From contig CAZSCC010000123.1 of the NCBI GenBank assembly GCA_964604905.1, positions 1-20,375 of the forward strand: DNA of 20,375 bases, in the 5' to 3' direction. The DNA comes from JACQFK01 sp964604905 (GTDB taxonomy: Bacteria > Planctomycetota > MHYJ01 > JACPRB01). A program made the translations under genes and the position numbers. Below the pieces are notes generated by a model, which was not told the DNA's origin, did no database searches, and saw only the letters and a program-made list of their open reading frames with translations. Positions 1-8,318 of the stretch are shown here, piece after piece. Position 1 is the first letter of the stretch; each line of letters begins with the position of its first letter.

Positions 1-510
1 GTAGGTGCCGCCGATCATCAACGGGCCCCAGACGATGAAGACACCCGGCTCCCCGAGCCCGTGGTGCTTCAGCTTGAGCGGGGGCGCGACATAGAAGACG
101 CTGATGAAGAGGCCGGCGAGCGCGAACGCGGCGACCGGCCAGCCGCGCGCCTGCAGCAGAGCCAGACCGATCGCGAGGTCGACGAGGTTCAGGGCGACGA
201 TCGCCGCCACCAGGCCGCGCTTGCTGATCAGCCCCGACAGCAGCGGGTGCGGCGCGTAGAGCGCGCGCGTGTAGGCGCTCGTGTCGACACCGCCGGTGGT
301 GTCGAAATAGTCGTTGATCATGTTGTTGTTGGCGTGGGCGATCACCAGGCCGAGGAGCGCGAGCGTGAAGTAGCCCCAGTGGGGATCGGTGGCGGTGGCG
401 GCCGCCAGGAGCCCGCCGATCAGGCCCGACGTGATCGTCATCGAGAACACGCACGCGCGCGTGATCAGGAGCCAGCGCGAAACGCCGTCGAGCGACCGGC
501 CCTCCGGGAG
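1..510 (-). CDS. UbiA-family prenyltransferase (MenA-like), partial at both ends
   Basis: I translated the reverse strand by hand from about 510 down to base 1; the frame is open and continues off the left edge. It reads as a polytopic membrane protein. The UbiA-family Asp-rich Mg/diphosphate motif NNNMINDYFDTTGGVD lies at about 288-330. A second conserved stretch, VFYVAPPLKLKHHGLGE then GPLMIGGTY, occupies 1-105 and resembles the MenA/UbiA second motif with its G-L-G-E signature. Family members transfer a polyprenyl chain to an aromatic acceptor in the inner membrane (menaquinone, ubiquinone or heme A pathways); the acceptor cannot be told from this fragment. The first clear family sequence is SRWLLITRACVFS at about 441-480. 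No ATG, GTG or TTG lies in frame just upstream; the first in-frame ATG (439-441) would remove the first helix. The 5' end therefore looks lost at the junction with the next gene. Confidence 0.8.
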
Positions 511-530
511 GTTGCCGGTGGCGAGATCCT
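495..530. other. Head-to-head breakpoint between two truncated genes
   Basis: Family-like sequence of the minus-strand UbiA gene and of the plus-strand CAP gene run into each other here. There is no intergenic DNA and no start codon in either frame. Both frames stay open across the point because they are codon-aligned antisense in GC-rich DNA, which hides the break from gene callers. It could be an inversion or deletion breakpoint in the genome or a chimeric contig join; the sequence alone cannot separate these. Confidence 0.6.
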
Positions 531-1443
531 GGCGGCCCTGAAGGCCGTCCGCGAGCGGCGGCTCAAGGCGATCGACGCCAAGGTCAAGAGCCTCGCCTCG
601 CTCAAGGCGCTCGCCGCGACGAAGATCGATCTCAACCGCCGCCGGGAGGCCGCGAACAAAGCGATCCTCGATCCAGCCCTTTACCTCCCCGAGGCGAACC
701 CCGACTGGAAGAAGGGGGACGCGGCCAACGGTCAGGCGAAAGTGGACACGCTGGTCCTCAAGGCCCACCCGGGGAGCGTCGAGGAGCTCTGGTCGAAGTC
801 GGTCCCGGTCGAGATGGACCTGACAGCGCTCGGGGACGCGGAGTCGCTGCACGATCTGGCCGCGAAGCACCTGCCGTCCATGGGAGAAAAGGGAGAGGCG
901 GAGGACCTCGAGATCGCGCGGCTGGTCCTGAGCAATCCCCACGCGAAGCTCGATCTGCGGACCTTCGCGCTGGACTCGCGCGAGGCGGAGACGCTCTCGT
1001 GGAATGCGCGGGTGGAGGCATACAACGCGGCGCTCGCCGATCCAGGGGTGGGCCCGGCGGAGAAGGAGCACGCGGCGGTGATGAACGCCTACCGGGAGAT
1101 GATGGGCCGGCGGAAGCTGTTCCTGGAGGCGCGGCTTTGCCGGGCGACGAAGAAGCACTCGGCCGCGTGCGACGCGGCAAAGAAGATCTGGCACGACGGC
1201 CCCGACGGGAGCGCCCAGTCGCGTGCCCGGGAGGAGGGCTTCCCCGAGGCGGTGGGCGAGAACGTGGCGATCAGCTTCGCTCACCCGTCGGAGGTCTGGT
1301 GGAAGGGCTGGTTCCGCGCGAGCGACCACCACCGGAACGGCCTCTCGGACAAGTGGACCTGCATGGGCTACGGGTACGTCGGGATCGTGGGGACGCAGAA
1401 CTTCTCGACGCTGCCGCCGCCGAAGACCTTTCCCCCGAGGTAG
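511..1443 (+). CDS. CAP/SCP-domain protein, 5'-truncated
   Basis: This frame is formally open from an ATG at 61, but the first ~150 codons are an Arg/Glu-rich antisense shadow of the UbiA gene. Credible protein starts only near 511-530. The N-terminal part (about 525-1110) is helical and Lys/Ala/Leu-rich. The C-terminal part (about 1135-1420) looks like a CAP domain (cysteine-rich secretory / SCP / PR-1): KHSAACDAAKKIWHDG, then GENVAIS, then DHHRNGLSDKW and MGYGYVG. These correspond to the His, Glu and His-Arg-Asn blocks that line the CAP cavity. Bacterial CAP proteins are normally exported, but no signal peptide is present because the 5' end is missing; the first in-frame GTG (742) is deep in the helical part. 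It ends at TAG, 33 bp before the convergent HEAT gene's stop. Its natural function is unknown. Confidence 0.75.
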   Translation, partial: VAGGEILAALKAVRERRLKAIDAKVKSLASLKALAATKIDLNRRREAANKAILDPALYLPEANPDWKKGDAANGQAKVDTLVLKAHPGSVEELWSKSVPVEMDLTALGDAESLHDLAAKHLPSMGEKGEAEDLEIARLVLSNPHAKLDLRTFALDSREAETLSWNARVEAYNAALADPGVGPAEKEHAAVMNAYREMMGRRKLFLEARLCRATKKHSAACDAAKKIWHDGPDGSAQSRAREEGFPEAVGENVAISFAHPSEVWWKGWFRASDHHRNGLSDKWTCMGYGYVGIVGTQNFSTLPPPKTFPPR

Positions 1444-1476
1444 ACGCGCGCGGAATCACGAATAAAGAATCAAGAA

Positions 1477-4161
1477 TCAGCGGAGCGACCGACGGCGCGC
1501 CACCGCCTCCTCGCCGCTGCAGACCACGATCTTCCCGCCGCTCCAGTACGCCCCCAGCGGCTTGTCCCACGCAAAGCTCTCGAGCACCCCGGGCATCGAG
1601 ATCTCGAAGTTATCGTAGATCCCGTCCTTGACGATCTCCCGCGCGGCCTCGGTCAGGACGACCTCCCGCCTCGTCCACTCCCGCAGTTTCTCGGCCGAGA
1701 CGACGGCCGTGCCGTGCATGAGGACCGGATTCCGCTCGAAGGGGACGGCGGTGAAGGCCTCCGCCCCTTCCACGAAGTCGAGCAGCGCCGCGGCGCGCCA
1801 GTCGAGCTTCGGCACCTCGAGCAGCCGCTCCGCTTCCGCACGCCACCCGTGCTCCCCGAGCCGCTCCAACCCGAGCGCCGCCTCGCCCGCCAGGACGAAG
1901 TCTCGGAAGGAGTCGGCCAGGATGTCGCGGAAGAGCGGCGCCGCCTCCCGAACACGGAGGGCGCGGAGGAGCCGCACGGCAGTGCGGCGGAGCGTCGGCG
2001 TCTCCGTCCGCGCGATGCGGAGCACGGCCTGAATGTCGGGGCACCACTCCAGGCGCAGCATCGCCCGCAGCCCGCCCTCCACCGACCGGGGGTCGGGGTC
2101 CTGGAGCCACCGCTCCGCCTGGACCCTGCAGGACGCGAGCCCGCGCTCCATCCCCAACTCGAAGAGCAAGCGGGTCCCGCTCCCCTCCCGGAGCCGGCCC
2201 TCCAGCACCTGCTCCGCCTCCCCGTCGCCCCAGTCCAGGAGGCGGAGCAGCGCCCATTCGTCCCCCTGGGACAGCAGGACGTGCAGGAGGTCCGTGGCCG
2301 ATTCGGGAGTGCCGTGCACCAGGAAATGGCGCCGCAGTTCGTCCCGCACCTCTTTGGGGAGCATCCGGTCCCAGAGGGTGCGGAGCAGCGGAGTGGCCTC
2401 CGCCTCGAAGCGCTCCGAATACACCTTCACCGCCCAGGGCTGCTCCGGAGGCATGGCACTCGAAAGCCATGCCTCGAGCTGCCGCCGGGCGGTGGCCGGC
2501 TCGAAATCCAGGACCACGTCGAGGGCCTCCCAGCGACGGGAAGGATCCGGGTTCTCGAGGGTCTTCAGGACGACCTCGCGCCCGGCCGGCCCGCCCCGCT
2601 TCCAGAGGGCCGTCAGGATCTCCGAGAGACCTTCATCCTTATCCAGGCTCTCCAACATCCGAACCAGGGCTCCGCGGTCCTGCTCTGAACTGAAGGCGGG
2701 CAGCAGTTGGTGTTTCGTCTTCTCCCGGCCCACGCGCGCCACCACGGCCGGCTCCGGCCGCGGATCCCCCCTGAGAAGCTCCGCCGCCTCCCAGAAGAGC
2801 GCGTGCCCCTCCTCCTTGATCGTTCGCTCCGCCCAGGCCTTCACGGCCGTGGGATCGTCGACGAGCTGGAGCGCCGAACGAAGGAGGCCCGCATCCCGGC
2901 TGCCGGTGAGGACCTCGCGCAGCATCGGCTGCAGCCGCTCCTTCGGAACGAGGGGCAGGAGCTGCCGGGCCAGCGGCGCCCTTCCGTCCTTCTCCGAACA
3001 GCAGTCCAGGAGGCGCCTCGCCCGCCCGAGGTCCAGCACGGGAAGGAGACCCTCCAGCAACACACTCCCAAGCTCCATTCCGGAAAGCTCTCTCTCCTTC
3101 GATTCCCGGAGGAGCTTCTCGAGGATCCGGTCGATCCCCGGCTCTCCCGCGAGGCGCACGATTGCGTGGACGGAGTAGTGGAAGAGGGAACCTGCGCTGA
3201 CAAGATTCTCCACCATCGGCCCCACGGCCTCCCGCACGTCGAGCTGGACGAGCCCGTTGAGGAGGTTCCAGCCCGGGCTTCGAGGCGAGCGGATCTCCCC
3301 AAGGAGGAGCTTCGCGACCTCGGTCCCGCCGATCCCCACCAGAAGCCCGATCACCGACTCCCTCAAACGCCCGTTCGGGTCCGACAGGAAGGGGACCAGC
3401 ACGGGCACCGCACGCTTCGACTTCGTCCCGTGAAGGGCGTCGATGAGATCCTGCTGAAACTCGCCGGCTGCCGGGAGGAGCGCGAGAAGCTCCCCTTCCA
3501 CGTCCTCCCCTAGCCGGTCGAGCAGGCAGGCCCCGATGATCCGGATCTCAATCGCCTCCGAGCGGAGGAGTCCCCGGATCGTCCCCTGGTCCCGGGCGTC
3601 GGCCTCGAGGCTCACGATCTTCCGGGTCTCGCGAAGCCACTTCGAATGGATCGAACGACAGGCGACGTCGCAGGCGTGCTTCGGCCAGCGCCGCAGGAGC
3701 TCGATCGCCGCGGCGAACGTGCGGCGCGACCAGGGGACCGCGGTCTGCACCCGATCATCGACCGCAAGATAGGACCGGACGGCGGCGTGGGAGACCCACG
3801 GGTCGGGATCGAGGATGAGCCGCGGGATCGCGGCCGGCGGGATCATGCGCTCCTCGACCACCAGGGCGCGTCGCGTCCCGGCTCCGGCCAGCTTGTCGAC
3901 GATCGCGGAGTCCTCCCGCTTCATCGCGCCCGGAACGAGCGGCTCCCAGTCGAGCCAGGCCAGGACGTCGCGCGCGTGGGGGCTCGGAGACTTCTCGAGC
4001 GCGGGCCGCGCCCGTTCCCCCTGCTTCTTGAGCTCGGAGACCGCCCGGTCGCGCACGGCCGGATCGTCCGACTCGAGGAGCTCGACGAGGGCCCGAGGAT
4101 CATCGACCTGTTGGACGAAGCCCAGGAGCGCCAGAAGGACGATCCCTCGCATCACCGTCAT
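1477..4161 (-). CDS. Secreted HEAT-repeat protein
   Basis: This is a protein of 894 residues. I chose the ATG at 4159-4161 because GGAAGGGGA precedes it by about 7-8 nt and a signal-like stretch follows (MTVMRGIVLLALLGF). An in-frame ATG at 4189-4191 has no clear ribosome-binding site and would put charged residues ahead of the signal. The mature protein is helical repeats of roughly 30-40 residues: DDPRALVELLESDDPAVRDR near the N-terminus, then LLRSEAIEIRIIGACLLDRL, VPVLVPFLSDPNGRLRESVI, and LRRTAVRLLRALRVREAAPL near the C-terminus. Their alternating Leu/Ala helix pairs and D-P turns are typical of HEAT/PBS-lyase-like solenoids. The last ~90 residues are not repeat-like and end in Arg-rich sequence. 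Such proteins are usually binding scaffolds; no catalytic motif is seen. It converges on the CAP gene and diverges from the gene at 4249, with 87 bp between them. An overlong frame continuing upstream to 6126 is a shadow. Confidence 0.85.
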   Translation of the reverse strand: MTVMRGIVLLALLGFVQQVDDPRALVELLESDDPAVRDRAVSELKKQGERARPALEKSPSPHARDVLAWLDWEPLVPGAMKREDSAIVDKLAGAGTRRALVVEERMIPPAAIPRLILDPDPWVSHAAVRSYLAVDDRVQTAVPWSRRTFAAAIELLRRWPKHACDVACRSIHSKWLRETRKIVSLEADARDQGTIRGLLRSEAIEIRIIGACLLDRLGEDVEGELLALLPAAGEFQQDLIDALHGTKSKRAVPVLVPFLSDPNGRLRESVIGLLVGIGGTEVAKLLLGEIRSPRSPGWNLLNGLVQLDVREAVGPMVENLVSAGSLFHYSVHAIVRLAGEPGIDRILEKLLRESKERELSGMELGSVLLEGLLPVLDLGRARRLLDCCSEKDGRAPLARQLLPLVPKERLQPMLREVLTGSRDAGLLRSALQLVDDPTAVKAWAERTIKEEGHALFWEAAELLRGDPRPEPAVVARVGREKTKHQLLPAFSSEQDRGALVRMLESLDKDEGLSEILTALWKRGGPAGREVVLKTLENPDPSRRWEALDVVLDFEPATARRQLEAWLSSAMPPEQPWAVKVYSERFEAEATPLLRTLWDRMLPKEVRDELRRHFLVHGTPESATDLLHVLLSQGDEWALLRLLDWGDGEAEQVLEGRLREGSGTRLLFELGMERGLASCRVQAERWLQDPDPRSVEGGLRAMLRLEWCPDIQAVLRIARTETPTLRRTAVRLLRALRVREAAPLFRDILADSFRDFVLAGEAALGLERLGEHGWRAEAERLLEVPKLDWRAAALLDFVEGAEAFTAVPFERNPVLMHGTAVVSAEKLREWTRREVVLTEAAREIVKDGIYDNFEISMPGVLESFAWDKPLGAYWSGGKIVVCSGEEAVARRRSLR

Positions 4162-4248
4162 TAGACGATCCCCTTCCCGTTTTTCCGACATCTTTGCGCC
4201 GCGCGGGTCATTCATCCCCGGGGAGCGGGGGCGGAGGGAAGTCCAGCC

Positions 4249-6228
4249 ATGGATCGTCGCGACCCCGCAGCGGCATGCCTCCGCGTCTCCGTGGCGATGC
4301 TCTGCCTCGGATCCGCTCTGATCTCGCTTCGCTACGAGGGGCCGGTCTTCACGTGGCTTTTCATGGGCCTCGGATGGTCGGAGACGGCGGCGCTCCGCGT
4401 GGAGCACGGGGCGGCGTGGCTTCTCCTCGCGTCCATCCCGCTCGTCTTCTGGCGACGCGGGGCTCCCGCCTTGATCTTCATCTCCGCCTGGATGGCCGCG
4501 CGCGCGGCGACGCAGACGTGGGACGAGGTCTGGCATCCCGAGCTCGTCCCGCTCGACCTCGCGGCCCGATGCCTCGCCCCCGTCGGACTGCTCCTCCTGG
4601 CGACGAGAGCGCGCGCGGGGCTCGCCCTCCTCCGCGCGGCCATCGCCGCCACATTCCTCGGCCACGGCCTGGAAGCCCTCTACGGAAAGCCCGAGTTCGT
4701 CGACCTCATCCTCGCCGCGGGACGGAAACTGGGCGGCCTCGCAATCCCCGAGACCCGCGCGCGGGAGGCGCTCCGCGCGATCGGGACGCTCGACCTCCTC
4801 GTGGCGGCGGCGCTCCTCGTCCCGCTGCGGCTGCGCGCGGTCGCGGCGTGGGCCGCCTTCTGGGGGCTCCTCACCGCCGCCGCCCGCATCGTCCACCTCG
4901 GATGGGCCAACACGCCCGAGGCCCTCGTCCGCGTCGTCCACGCGGGCGTCCCGCTCGCCCTCTTTCTCGCGTGGCGCCTGAAACCGGAACAACCCAGGAG
5001 GACCCCCATGGAAACCCCGATCCCCCGCCGGCTGGCCCTCTCCCGCGCGGGGCTGGCCCTGCTCCTGCTCGCCTTCTCGCCGATCGCGCTCGGCCAGGAG
5101 GTCGGGAGCAAACCGATCCATGGACGCGTCCTCTGGACCGAGCGGCCCGACACGCAAGCCACGATCTCGTGGTCGACCCCGCAGGCGGGCTCGGGCCACC
5201 GGGTCCACTACGACGTCCAGCCGCGCCGCGGCCAGACGGCCGCCTACGCGTGGAAGGCCGACGCCCAGAAGAACGGGCGCTACACCGGGAAGGGGCCGGA
5301 ACTCCACTACCACCATGCGACGATCGCCGGCCTCCAGGGGAACACGACCTACCACTTCGTCATGGCGGGCGACGGCGGCGTCTCCACGGAGTTCCACTTC
5401 GTGACCGCGCCCACGGAGGACGCCCCGTTCCGGCTCCTCGTGGGCGGCGACTCGCGCTCCAACGCGGCGGCGCGACGGAAGATGAACGGGATCCTGGCGC
5501 AGGCGCTCGAGAAGGATCCGACGATCCTGGCGCTCTGGCACGGCGGGGACTTCATGAAGAGCGGCACCAGCCTCCCCGAGTGGACCGAGTGGATGGGCGA
5601 CCACGAGCTCACCGTCACCGCGTCCGGCCGGATGCTCCCGGTGCTCCCCGTCCGCGGCAACCACGAGAAATCGGGCGTTCAGTTCGACGAGGTCTGGAAC
5701 TGGCCCGGCGGCGGGCTCGGGAAGAACTACTCCGCGATGAAGATCGGGCCGCAGGCGCTCCTGGTCACGCTCAACACGAACGTGAGCACCGAGGGCAACC
5801 AGGCCGCGTTCCTCGAGAGGACGCTCCAGGAGAACGCGAAGGTCCGCTGGCAGCTGGCCGGGTACCACCGCCCCGCCTATCCCGCGGTCAAGAGCCCGAG
5901 CGCCGGAAAGGAGGCGTGGGTCCCGATCTTCGAGAAGCACGATCTCGACCTCGTCTGCGAGTCGGACGGCCACAACATCAAGCGCACCGTGCCGATCCGG
6001 AACGACAAGCACGACCCGACCGGCGTGGTCTACATCGGCGAGGGGGGCCTGGGCGTCAGCCAGCGCACGCCCGACGACGACCTCTGGTACCTCCAGCCCC
6101 CCGGGAAGTGCGGCAAGGGGCACCACTACTTCCTCCTCAGCTTCGAGAAGGAGGCGCTCCGCACGAAAGTCGTCCTGATGGACGGCGCCGTCTTCGACGA
6201 GTACGAGATGAAGCCGCGCCGGCGCTGA
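4249..6228 (+). CDS. Membrane domain fused to purple-acid-phosphatase-like metallophosphoesterase
   Basis: One open frame of 659 residues. Residues 1-250 form about six to eight hydrophobic helices (for example VSVAMLCLGSALISL and IGTLDLLVAAALLVPLRL), loosely DoxX-like. Residues 254-283 look like a second, internal signal peptide ending ALG-Q. Residues 288-385 resemble the FN3-like N-terminal domain of purple acid phosphatases (ATISW, GNTTYHFV). Residues 395-655 form the metallophosphoesterase core: GGDSR (D401), GGDF (D434), RGNHE (N471, H472), YHRP (H540) and DGHNIKR (H575). The last motif has Asn where GHxH usually has the second His. The family hydrolyses phosphomonoesters or diesters with a dinuclear metal centre, here probably periplasmic. 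An ATG at 5008 with a perfect Shine-Dalgarno suggests the enzyme is also, or instead, made alone. The start at 4249 is preceded by GGAGGGAAG. A TGA one frame off at 4979 raises the possibility of two genes joined by a single-base change. Confidence 0.8.
   Translation: MDRRDPAAACLRVSVAMLCLGSALISLRYEGPVFTWLFMGLGWSETAALRVEHGAAWLLLASIPLVFWRRGAPALIFISAWMAARAATQTWDEVWHPELVPLDLAARCLAPVGLLLLATRARAGLALLRAAIAATFLGHGLEALYGKPEFVDLILAAGRKLGGLAIPETRAREALRAIGTLDLLVAAALLVPLRLRAVAAWAAFWGLLTAAARIVHLGWANTPEALVRVVHAGVPLALFLAWRLKPEQPRRTPMETPIPRRLALSRAGLALLLLAFSPIALGQEVGSKPIHGRVLWTERPDTQATISWSTPQAGSGHRVHYDVQPRRGQTAAYAWKADAQKNGRYTGKGPELHYHHATIAGLQGNTTYHFVMAGDGGVSTEFHFVTAPTEDAPFRLLVGGDSRSNAAARRKMNGILAQALEKDPTILALWHGGDFMKSGTSLPEWTEWMGDHELTVTASGRMLPVLPVRGNHEKSGVQFDEVWNWPGGGLGKNYSAMKIGPQALLVTLNTNVSTEGNQAAFLERTLQENAKVRWQLAGYHRPAYPAVKSPSAGKEAWVPIFEKHDLDLVCESDGHNIKRTVPIRNDKHDPTGVVYIGEGGLGVSQRTPDDDLWYLQPPGKCGKGHHYFLLSFEKEALRTKVVLMDGAVFDEYEMKPRRR
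4996..5010 (+). promoter_or_regulatory. Internal ribosome-binding site and start for the phosphatase module
   Basis: AGGAGG lies 6 nt before an in-frame ATG (5008-5010), inside the fused open frame and immediately before a signal-peptide-like sequence (METPIPRRLALSRAGLALLL). Initiation here would give a 406-residue exported phosphatase without the membrane helices. It is the strongest Shine-Dalgarno I saw in the window and may be the true start of a separate gene. Confidence 0.65.
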
Positions 6229-6264
6229 CGAGGGCGCGTCCCCTTATGTTATGATCCCGGGGGG

Positions 6265-7599
6265 ATGGACCTCACCCGGCGACATTTCCTCTGGGCCAGC
6301 GGCGCGGCGACCGCGGCGTTCTGCGGATTCAGGTCCTACGTCGAGGGAGGCCGCCCCGATCTTCGGGCCAAAGGGTTCGGCGACCTGGTGGACGATCCCA
6401 AGGGGGTCCTCAACCTCCCGCCGGGATTCCGCTACGACGTGATCTCGTGCACCGGCGAGGCGATGGACGACGGCTTCATCGTCCCGGGGGGCCACGACGG
6501 CATGGCCGCCTTCCCCGGCCCGGCCGGGAAGACGATCCTCGTCCGGAACCACGAGCTCGACGCGGACGACGTCCGCCTCAGCCCCTTCGGCCGCGGGAAC
6601 ACGCTCCTCGCGAAACACGGCCCGATCCCGCTCTACGACCCGGGGCGCGGCGCGAAGCCCGGGCTCGGAGGGACGACGACGCTCGTCTACGACACGAAGA
6701 CCCGGAAGCTGGAGCGCCATTTCCTCAGCCTCGCCGGGACCTGGCTCAACTGCTCCGGCGGCCCGACGCCGTGGGGAACCTGGATCAGCTGCGAAGAGAC
6801 CGTCCAGCGCGCCGTCGGCGCCATCGAAAAAGATCACGGCTACGCGTTCGAGGTGCCGGCCCGGGCCGAGATCGGCGTCGCGGAACCGGTCCCGCTCGTC
6901 GCGATGGGTCGCTTCCGTCGCGAAGCGGTGGCGATCGACCCGAAGAGCGGGGTCGTCTACCAGACCGAGGACCACTTCGCCGGATTGCTCACCCGGTTCC
7001 TCCCGAAGGAGCCCGGGCAGCTTTCGAAGGGAGGGCGGCTCCAGGCGCTCAAGCTCCGCGACCGCGCGCCGCGGACATCCAACCGGGGCGGCGATGCGCC
7101 GATCCGGACGGGAGAGCCGATGGACGTGGACTGGATCGACCTCGAGGACGTCGAATCGCCCCAGACCGATCTCGCCTCGCAGGGCTTCGCGAAGGGCGCG
7201 GCGATCTTCGACCGGAACGAAGGGGTCTTCCACGCCCACGATGCGATCTACTTCTGCTCGACGAGCGGGGGCGCGAAGAGCAAGGGGCAGGTCTGGCGAT
7301 ACGCATCGGACCGCCTGGAGCTCTTCATCGAGCCCAATCAGTCGGTCGTCCTGGAGAACTGCGACAACCTGACGGTCGCTCCCTGGGGCGATCTGATCCT
7401 CTGCGAAGACGGCCCGGGGACGAACCGGATCGTCGGCGTGACGCGGGAGGGGCGCCTCTACACGCTGGCGATGAACGTCCTCAACCTCTCGGAACTCGCG
7501 GGCACGACCTTCTCGCCCGACGGATCGACGCTCTTCGTCAACATCCAGCGGCCGGGGATGACGCTCGCGATCTCGGGACCGTTCGACCGGACGCCATGA
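6265..7599 (+). CDS. Tat-exported PhoX-family (DUF839) alkaline phosphatase
   Basis: A protein of 444 residues. It opens with a twin-arginine signal (TRRHFLWASGAATAAF), which implies folded export. The body matches the PhoX/DUF839 pattern: LPPGFRYDVIS at about residues 50-60, VRNHELDADD (R94, N95, H96, E97), GGTTTLVYD, NCSGGPTPWGTWISCEE (162-178), AVAIDPKSGVVYQTED, LLTRFLP, ENCDNLTVAPWG and FSPDGSTLFVNIQRPG. PhoX enzymes are Fe/Ca-dependent beta-propeller phosphatases that release phosphate from organic esters outside the cytoplasm. The metal ligands were not mapped one by one. It starts 36 bp after the metallophosphoesterase and shares an ATGA overlap with the next gene. The start is supported by the Tat motif at residues 4-9 and a G-run just upstream. 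Some DUF839 proteins have no proven phosphatase activity, so the exact substrate is inferred. Confidence 0.85.
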   Translation: MDLTRRHFLWASGAATAAFCGFRSYVEGGRPDLRAKGFGDLVDDPKGVLNLPPGFRYDVISCTGEAMDDGFIVPGGHDGMAAFPGPAGKTILVRNHELDADDVRLSPFGRGNTLLAKHGPIPLYDPGRGAKPGLGGTTTLVYDTKTRKLERHFLSLAGTWLNCSGGPTPWGTWISCEETVQRAVGAIEKDHGYAFEVPARAEIGVAEPVPLVAMGRFRREAVAIDPKSGVVYQTEDHFAGLLTRFLPKEPGQLSKGGRLQALKLRDRAPRTSNRGGDAPIRTGEPMDVDWIDLEDVESPQTDLASQGFAKGAAIFDRNEGVFHAHDAIYFCSTSGGAKSKGQVWRYASDRLELFIEPNQSVVLENCDNLTVAPWGDLILCEDGPGTNRIVGVTREGRLYTLAMNVLNLSELAGTTFSPDGSTLFVNIQRPGMTLAISGPFDRTP

Positions 7600-8318
7600 G
7601 CCCCGACCCCTCGATCGTCCGGCGCCATTTCAAGTATCTCTTCCTGGGCTACAACGCCTCGTTCTGGATGGTCCATCTCCTCGTGATCGCGATCCTCCCG
7701 CTGGCCCCGATCTGGTACTACGCCGACGACGGTCCGGACGACCGCCGGGTCCGGAGCGCGGGCCGCGTGGGAGAGGCCAGGATCGTGGCGGCGGAGAACG
7801 AGACCGTCCTGCTCCTCCGGAAGCGGATCCGCCTCACGCTGGAGGTGATCCACGAGGGTCGAACACTCACGGGCAGCGCCGCGGTCCTGCGGAACCACAA
7901 GGGGATCGCGCCGGGGAGGGCGATCCGGGTCCACTATTTCCCCGAGGATCCCGGCCGCATGGCGGTCCGTGATGCCACTTCCGTGCTGAGCGACGTGACG
8001 ATGCTCCCCCTGCTGGGCCTGGTCGCGGAGTCGTTCACGCAACTGGGCCTCCTCGGACTCGCCTGGTCCGGCGCGTCGATCCTCCGGCGCGGGCGGACCA
8101 CCGTGGGAGAGGTGGCGGAGGGTGCGTCGTACAAGGGCCTTCCCCTGCGATCCGTCACGATCGAGGTGGACGGAAAGAAGGTGACCCAGAGGCTGGCGAT
8201 GCCATGGTGGGCCCGGGAACCCGGCCGCTACGTCATCGCCTACCTGCCCGGGAAGCCCAAGAAGATGGTCCCGGTCGCGCCGCACGAAGAGGAAGAAGAA
8301 GCGGAGGAACGCCGATGA
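7596..8318 (+). CDS. Two-helix membrane protein, DUF3592-like
   Basis: A protein of 240 residues. Its ATG overlaps the PhoX stop as ATGA, so the two are probably translationally coupled. The first helix lies at about residues 18-42 (FWMVHLLVIAILPLAPIWYY) and the second at about 140-160. Between them is a beta-rich stretch: RVGEARIVAAENETV, VIHEGRTLTGSA, then GRAIRVHYFPEDPGRMAV. That resembles the DUF3592 pattern, a loop ending in V-x-Y-x-P-x-x-P after a G-x-x-V segment. A second soluble beta segment follows (SVTIEVDGKKVTQRLAMPWW) and the tail is acidic (EEEEEAEERR). No enzymatic motif is seen. A longer open frame that starts at 6447 is a shadow of PhoX upstream of this ATG. The function is unknown; the operon position suggests an envelope role. 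Confidence 0.75.
   Translation: MSPDPSIVRRHFKYLFLGYNASFWMVHLLVIAILPLAPIWYYADDGPDDRRVRSAGRVGEARIVAAENETVLLLRKRIRLTLEVIHEGRTLTGSAAVLRNHKGIAPGRAIRVHYFPEDPGRMAVRDATSVLSDVTMLPLLGLVAESFTQLGLLGLAWSGASILRRGRTTVGEVAEGASYKGLPLRSVTIEVDGKKVTQRLAMPWWAREPGRYVIAYLPGKPKKMVPVAPHEEEEEAEERR

Noticed and set aside
61..510. N-terminal third of the CAP-domain open frame as real protein
   Set aside because: It is the exact antisense of a recognisable UbiA-family sequence, including its Asp-rich motif.
4162..6126. Minus-strand open frame that extends the HEAT gene upstream to a 1549-residue protein
   Set aside because: The first 650 residues are the Arg/Asp/Glu-rich antisense of the phosphatase gene; the HEAT protein has its own Shine-Dalgarno and signal peptide at 4161.
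6447..7595. N-terminal extension of the DUF3592-like protein
   Set aside because: Out-of-frame reading of PhoX; the real ATG overlaps the PhoX stop.
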